Source of the DNA: an uncultured Collinsella sp.
Lineage (GTDB): Bacteria > Actinomycetota > Coriobacteriia > Coriobacteriales > Coriobacteriaceae
Direction of reading: 5' to 3'
DNA length: 8,160 nt
Assembly (NCBI GenBank): GCA_900551185.1
Contig: URVF01000062.1
Span: 1-8,160, forward strand
The notes under the pieces are model-generated. The model searched no databases and was not told the DNA's origin. It saw only the letters and a program-made list of their open reading frames with translations. Shown here in pieces: positions 1-8,160 of the stretch. Made by a program: the position numbers and the translations under genes. The stretch's first letter is position 1. Each line of letters starts with the position of its first letter.

Positions 1-42
1 CATGCCTAGTCTCGTGGGCTCGGAGATGTGTATAAGAGACAG
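1..42 (+). other. Nextera library adapter with i7 index (artefact)
   Basis: Bases 9-23 read GTCTCGTGGGCTCGG and bases 24-42 read AGATGTGTATAAGAGACAG, which is the Nextera read-2 adapter ending in the Tn5 mosaic end. Bases 1-8, CATGCCTA, sit exactly where the i7 index lies in the primer and match, from memory, the primer form of index N706 (read as TAGGCATG). This is library sequence that survived trimming and does not belong to the organism. Any peptide read across it, such as one containing MCIRDR, is spurious. Genomic sequence starts at base 43. Confidence 0.98.
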
Positions 43-70
43 AATAGGGACAGATTTATTTTGGTCGGTT
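43..70 (+). repeat. left copy of imperfect inverted repeat
   Basis: This 28-base stretch contains GGGACAGATTTATTTTGG and reappears in opposite orientation at 1829-1857 as GGGACAGGTTTATTTTGG, with one inserted A and two substitutions over the whole repeat. The pair brackets the sigma/anti-sigma unit. The copy begins directly at the adapter junction, so its true outer end may be missing. It could be an end of a mobilised cassette or simply one of a family of dispersed intergenic repeats; the sequence shows only the repeat itself. Confidence 0.75.
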
Positions 71-78
71 TTATCTGG

Positions 79-143
79 GGAAACGTCGCGCTCCAGCGGT
101 GATCTGCTCTCATCTGTCGCATGGAAATCGGCGGCGTTTCCAT
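79..143. repeat. nested inverted repeats in the 3' intergenic region
   Basis: ATGGAAA at 121-127 pairs with TTTCCAT at 137-143 around a nine-base GC-rich loop. GGAAACG at 79-85 is also complementary to CGTTTCC at 135-141, so the two pairings exclude each other. The region is downstream of the anti-sigma gene and beyond its likely terminator, next to the left inverted repeat. No gene is supported here. It may be part of a structured repeat element, or chance. Confidence 0.4.
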
Positions 144-150
144 TTAACGC

Positions 151-182
151 AAAAGAGGCCGCTTCCCCTAGTAGGAAGCGAC
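151..182 (-). terminator. intrinsic terminator of the sigma/anti-sigma unit
   Basis: Reading the minus strand just after the stop codon at 191-193, CGCTTCC (180-174) pairs with GGAAGCG (166-160) around a seven-base loop. One G-U and one G-C pair can extend the stem outward. A short CTCTTTT tract follows. The stem is good but the U tract is short. It lies about 10 bases after the gene, as expected for a Rho-independent terminator. Its core resembles that of the rpoC terminator. Confidence 0.72.
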
Positions 183-190
183 CCCAAATC

Positions 191-1267
191 TTACGAATAG
201 ACGATGGTAAAGGGCTCTTTCGTTTCGGTCTCCCCTGTTGATGTATACCTCACAATTTCAAGGGTTACCGAGACAACTTGATCGACATCAATCAACTTCG
301 TTGGCACCCAGATGTTCTCTCCGCTATTGCGCCCATAAGAAAAATATAAGTTGAACACCCCTGCGTCGTCATCTTCGATAATCTGCTCCGATCCATCCTT
401 GTAGCTGACGGTCAGCTTATTATCAACTGCTTCATAGCCCAAATCATCGATGTGCGTCTGGATGGAAAACGGGCTAATCTCAAGAGGCGAGTCACCGGAG
501 CGGAGTTCCTTTGTATCGACGTACGCTCCAATATTGAACTCGGGTGTCGACGCCTCAAACCGCCTCGCACTCTCACCTTCACCCTCGGTCCAATGGATAT
601 TCCAGGTGACAGCATGTTGCAAATCTCGCTCGCGATCCATAGCGGCAAAGTACATCGTGCCATTAATGACAGTATCGCTTGATGTGTCCTTATCAATTGT
701 GCTGCGTGTGTCAGGCCATTCCTCGCCGAACTTCATATCGGGCGTGCCGATGCCCTGCTCTTCTTCACCATAGAGAACAAGTTCGCCAATCTCTGCTGCT
801 GGCTTGTAGTAGTTAACTCCATTTGGATTGGACAACGTAAACGTCACGGCTCCGCAGCCGTTTTGGTCGATTGCCATCTCATGGATATCAAGCGTATAGC
901 CGTTGCCCTCGACGGACAGATTAACCTCCTGGACTGCGCCTTCCAGGCTTTGGGGCGCGATGCCATCGCCAAACTCTCTGGTGTAGGTATATTTAGTTCC
1001 CGATGAGCCGCCGTTGGTCCAGGTAATGGAATCCCCGTTGCCGTGGTTTCCCCAGGCAGAGGCAAAATAGCTGGAATTGACGAAGGCGTAGGCGACCCCT
1101 CCGGTCGCCAGCACTCCGGCAAGGCATCCGATCACGGCAACATACAGAGGCTTCGCGTGACCCTTTCGGCGAAGCGGCTCACCAGCAGCGGCATAAAGAA
1201 CACGGTCAGCAAGATCGCTATCGGCTTGGACGGACTCGAAGGCCTGCTTGATTTGATTGGATTTCAC
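191..1267 (-). CDS. membrane-anchored anti-sigma factor, DUF4179-like (probable)
   Basis: This encodes 358 residues and is probably the inhibitor of the ECF sigma factor encoded immediately upstream. The predicted protein has a short cytoplasmic N-terminus (about residues 1-40) containing a KQAFESVQADSDLADRVL segment like the start of other ECF-linked DUF4179-type proteins, then a basic RRKGHAK patch, one membrane span at about 41-63, and a roughly 290-residue extracytoplasmic part rich in beta-prone, acidic sequence. Positive charge before the span fits N-in/C-out topology. There is no zinc-binding HxxxCxxC motif, so it is not a ZAS-type anti-sigma. The start is GTG at 1265-1267, preceded by AGGAGG with a six-base gap. 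The gene starts inside the sigma gene (50 bp overlap), suggesting translational coupling. The outer domain presumably senses or gates a signal, which the sequence does not identify. The family name is from pattern memory; the anti-sigma role is inferred from context and topology. Confidence 0.8.
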   Translation of the reverse strand: MKSNQIKQAFESVQADSDLADRVLYAAAGEPLRRKGHAKPLYVAVIGCLAGVLATGGVAYAFVNSSYFASAWGNHGNGDSITWTNGGSSGTKYTYTREFGDGIAPQSLEGAVQEVNLSVEGNGYTLDIHEMAIDQNGCGAVTFTLSNPNGVNYYKPAAEIGELVLYGEEEQGIGTPDMKFGEEWPDTRSTIDKDTSSDTVINGTMYFAAMDRERDLQHAVTWNIHWTEGEGESARRFEASTPEFNIGAYVDTKELRSGDSPLEISPFSIQTHIDDLGYEAVDNKLTVSYKDGSEQIIEDDDAGVFNLYFSYGRNSGENIWVPTKLIDVDQVVSVTLEIVRYTSTGETETKEPFTIVYS

Positions 1268-1736
1268 GGTCGCCCTCCTCTAGGATGAACTTGAGCTTCG
1301 ATCTGCCGCGAGCCAAACGCGTTCGAACAGTCGCGGCTGGCACATGCAATAACTCGGCAATCTCTGAGGTCGAAAAGCCCAGATAGTAATAGAGCATGAT
1401 GGGAACACGGAATCGTTCCGGAAGTCGCATAACGTCTGACAGGACCGCCTTGGTCTCCTCCTGCGCCGTCGAAAGCGAATCGGCCAGGTTCTCAATATCC
1501 TCCACACGCCTCCATGGCTTTCGAAAGAGAGATTTGCATTCATTGATCGTGACCCGGATAAGCCATCGACGAAGATGTTCCCAGCTTTCAAATTGGGCAT
1601 CGCTTTTGAGTAACTTCAGAAAGACGTCTTGAGCGACATCGTCGGCATCGGCACGATCGCGCAGATACGTCAATGCGATTCGAAACACGACATCACGGTG
1701 ATCCTCGACCGCCTGTCTAAATGCTTGTTCTTCCAT
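1218..1736 (-). CDS. ECF-subfamily RNA polymerase sigma factor
   Basis: This encodes 172 residues, the usual size for extracytoplasmic-function (group 4) sigma factors, which recruit core RNA polymerase to a small regulon. Region 2 spans about residues 9-73 (HRDVVFRIALTYLRDRADAD, then DVAQDVFLKLL and the WLIRVTINECKSLFRK helix that contacts the -10 element). An acidic, variable linker follows at about 77-95. Region 4 spans about 96-150, with LPERFRVPIMLYYYLGFS and a helix-turn-helix SEIAELLHVPAATVRTRLAR that reads the -35 element. Region 1 and the non-conserved insert of housekeeping sigmas are absent. The ATG at 1734-1736 is chosen because GGGAGGTGATT lies directly upstream, a near-perfect Shine-Dalgarno. 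The frame is open further upstream to 1838, but that part overlaps the promoter. The last 20 or so residues lie beyond region 4 and overlap the anti-sigma gene. It is probably held inactive by that membrane protein and probably drives its own promoter. Confidence 0.95.
   Translation of the reverse strand: MEEQAFRQAVEDHRDVVFRIALTYLRDRADADDVAQDVFLKLLKSDAQFESWEHLRRWLIRVTINECKSLFRKPWRRVEDIENLADSLSTAQEETKAVLSDVMRLPERFRVPIMLYYYLGFSTSEIAELLHVPAATVRTRLARGRSKLKFILEEGDREIQSNQAGLRVRPSR
1274..1279 (-). promoter_or_regulatory. ribosome binding site of the anti-sigma gene, inside the sigma gene
   Basis: On the minus strand AGGAGG is followed by GCGACC and then the GTG start at 1267. The site is made of the Glu-Glu-Gly codons near the end of the sigma coding region. 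It supports the GTG start and the 50-bp gene overlap, so the inhibitor is likely translated by ribosomes finishing the sigma gene. Confidence 0.88.
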
Positions 1737-1747
1737 AATCACCTCCC
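1737..1747 (-). promoter_or_regulatory. ribosome binding site of the sigma gene
   Basis: GGGAGGTGATT on the minus strand lies directly before ATG at 1736. It is complementary to the 3' end of 16S rRNA over about nine bases and fixes the start of the sigma gene at the ATG rather than at an upstream in-frame codon. Confidence 0.9.
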
Positions 1748-1786
1748 GGTGATGCTGATGTTTCTTGCTGAGGCCCTCACCATAGA

Positions 1787-1813
1787 TACGCTTTGACCGA
1801 ACGAAATGTTTCA
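1787..1813 (-). promoter_or_regulatory. candidate ECF-type promoter for the sigma/anti-sigma unit
   Basis: On the minus strand TGAAAC (1813-1808) is followed by 17 bases and CGTA (1790-1787). This is the form of Bacillus ECF promoters (TGAAAC, 16-17 bases, CGTA or CGTC). A transcript starting 6-8 bases downstream would have a leader of about 44 bases before the ATG at 1736. No good housekeeping -35/-10 pair with normal spacing was found in the same stretch. The site suggests that the sigma factor transcribes its own operon, which is common for ECF systems; recognition by this particular sigma is inferred. Confidence 0.62.
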
Positions 1814-1828
1814 AATTCAAGCAGGAAT

Positions 1829-1857
1829 AACCTACCAAAATAAACCTGTCCCTTATT
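1829..1857 (-). repeat. right copy of imperfect inverted repeat
   Basis: On the minus strand this copy contains GGGACAGGTTTATTTTGG and matches the copy at 43-70 at 26 positions with two substitutions and one single-base gap. It lies between the ECF promoter and the rpoC terminator. Together the two copies enclose the sigma/anti-sigma unit of about 1.8 kb. Confidence 0.75.
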
Positions 1858-1866
1858 GGCAGGTTT
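1842..1866. repeat. small hairpin overlapping the right repeat
   Basis: AAACCTG at 1842-1848 pairs with CAGGTTT at 1860-1866 around an 11-base loop. On the plus strand it is followed by TTCTTC, so it could act as a weak terminator in that direction, but no plus-strand gene precedes it. It may be part of the repeat element instead. Confidence 0.4.
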
Positions 1867-1874
1867 TCTTCAAC

Positions 1875-1911
1875 AAAAAAGACCCGCTCCCCTGTTGGGA
1901 AGCGGGTCTTT
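1875..1911 (-). terminator. intrinsic terminator of the rpoBC operon
   Basis: On the minus strand AAAGACCCGCTTCCC (1911-1897) pairs with GGGAGCGGGTC (1891-1881) around a short loop, with one bulged base, and is followed by TTTTTT (1880-1875). The stem is long and GC-rich and the U tract is strong, about 27 bases after the rpoC stop. It separates rpoBC transcription from the sigma/anti-sigma unit. Confidence 0.9.
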
Positions 1912-1937
1912 GGAAGGACGGTTAACGTACTAGGAAA

Positions 1938-6413
<4,476 letters not shown>

Positions 6414-6419
6414 AGTCAA

Positions 6420-8126
<1,707 letters not shown>

Positions 8127-8160
8127 CTGTCTCTTATACACATCTCCGAGCCCACGAGAC
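8127..8160 (-). other. Nextera library adapter (artefact)
   Basis: CTGTCTCTTATACACATCT followed by CCGAGCCCACGAGAC is the reverse complement of the read-2 adapter at 9-42. It cuts rpoB at base 8126 and creates a false Met start whose peptide begins MYKRQ. It is library sequence. Confidence 0.98.

Noticed and set aside
2..241. A plus-strand open frame of 79 codons at the left edge.
   Set aside because: Its start is in the adapter (MCIRDR peptide), it has no ribosome site and it runs over a terminator and the end of the anti-sigma gene.
1737..1838. A longer sigma factor starting at 1838.
   Set aside because: The extra part has no sigma similarity, overlaps the promoter and lacks a ribosome site, while the ATG at 1736 has a near-perfect one.
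1842..1866. A plus-strand terminator.
   Set aside because: The stem is only seven pairs with a long loop, and there is no plus-strand gene upstream; kept only as a hairpin.
8127..8141. A Met start for RpoB giving MYKRQ.
   Set aside because: These five codons are adapter; rpoB is simply cut by the contig end.

Overview
The window is a contig from a high-GC Gram-positive bacterium, most likely an actinobacterium of class Coriobacteriia. Collinsella or a close relative is my best guess, from the Actinobacteria-like RpoC and RpoB sequences, the GC-rich codons and the intestinal-type ECF/anti-sigma pair; the genus is inference. Both contig ends are not biological. Bases 1-42 and 8127-8160 are Nextera (Tn5 mosaic-end) library adapter, and bases 1-8 look like an i7 index. 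Genomic sequence therefore runs from 43 to 8126.

All supported genes are on the minus strand, so the biological order runs from high to low coordinates. First comes the 3' half of rpoB (8126 to 6420), whose 5' half is missing because the contig ends in adapter. Next is complete rpoC (6413 to 1938). Its Shine-Dalgarno sequence is formed by the last two codons of rpoB, and it is followed by a strong intrinsic terminator (1875-1911). Then comes a separate two-gene unit: an ECF-type sigma factor (1736 to 1218) overlapping by 50 bp a single-pass membrane protein that is probably its anti-sigma factor (1267 to 191), closed by a second intrinsic terminator (about 151-182).

RpoB and RpoC are the two large subunits of RNA polymerase and together form the active site. 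The downstream unit would make a sigma factor that binds this polymerase and an anti-sigma that holds it at the membrane. A promoter of ECF type (TGAAAC, 17 bp, CGTA) lies upstream of the sigma gene and suggests autoregulation.

Two things stand out. First, RpoC carries about 230 residues after its conserved core, including a segment that aligns without gaps to the DNA-binding C-terminal domain of the RNA polymerase alpha subunit and keeps several UP-element-binding residues. Second, the sigma/anti-sigma unit is bracketed by an imperfect inverted repeat of about 28 bp (43-70 and 1829-1857) and is visibly less GC-rich than rpoBC, so it may be a moved or repeat-bounded cassette. No RNA gene, CRISPR array or transposase was seen.
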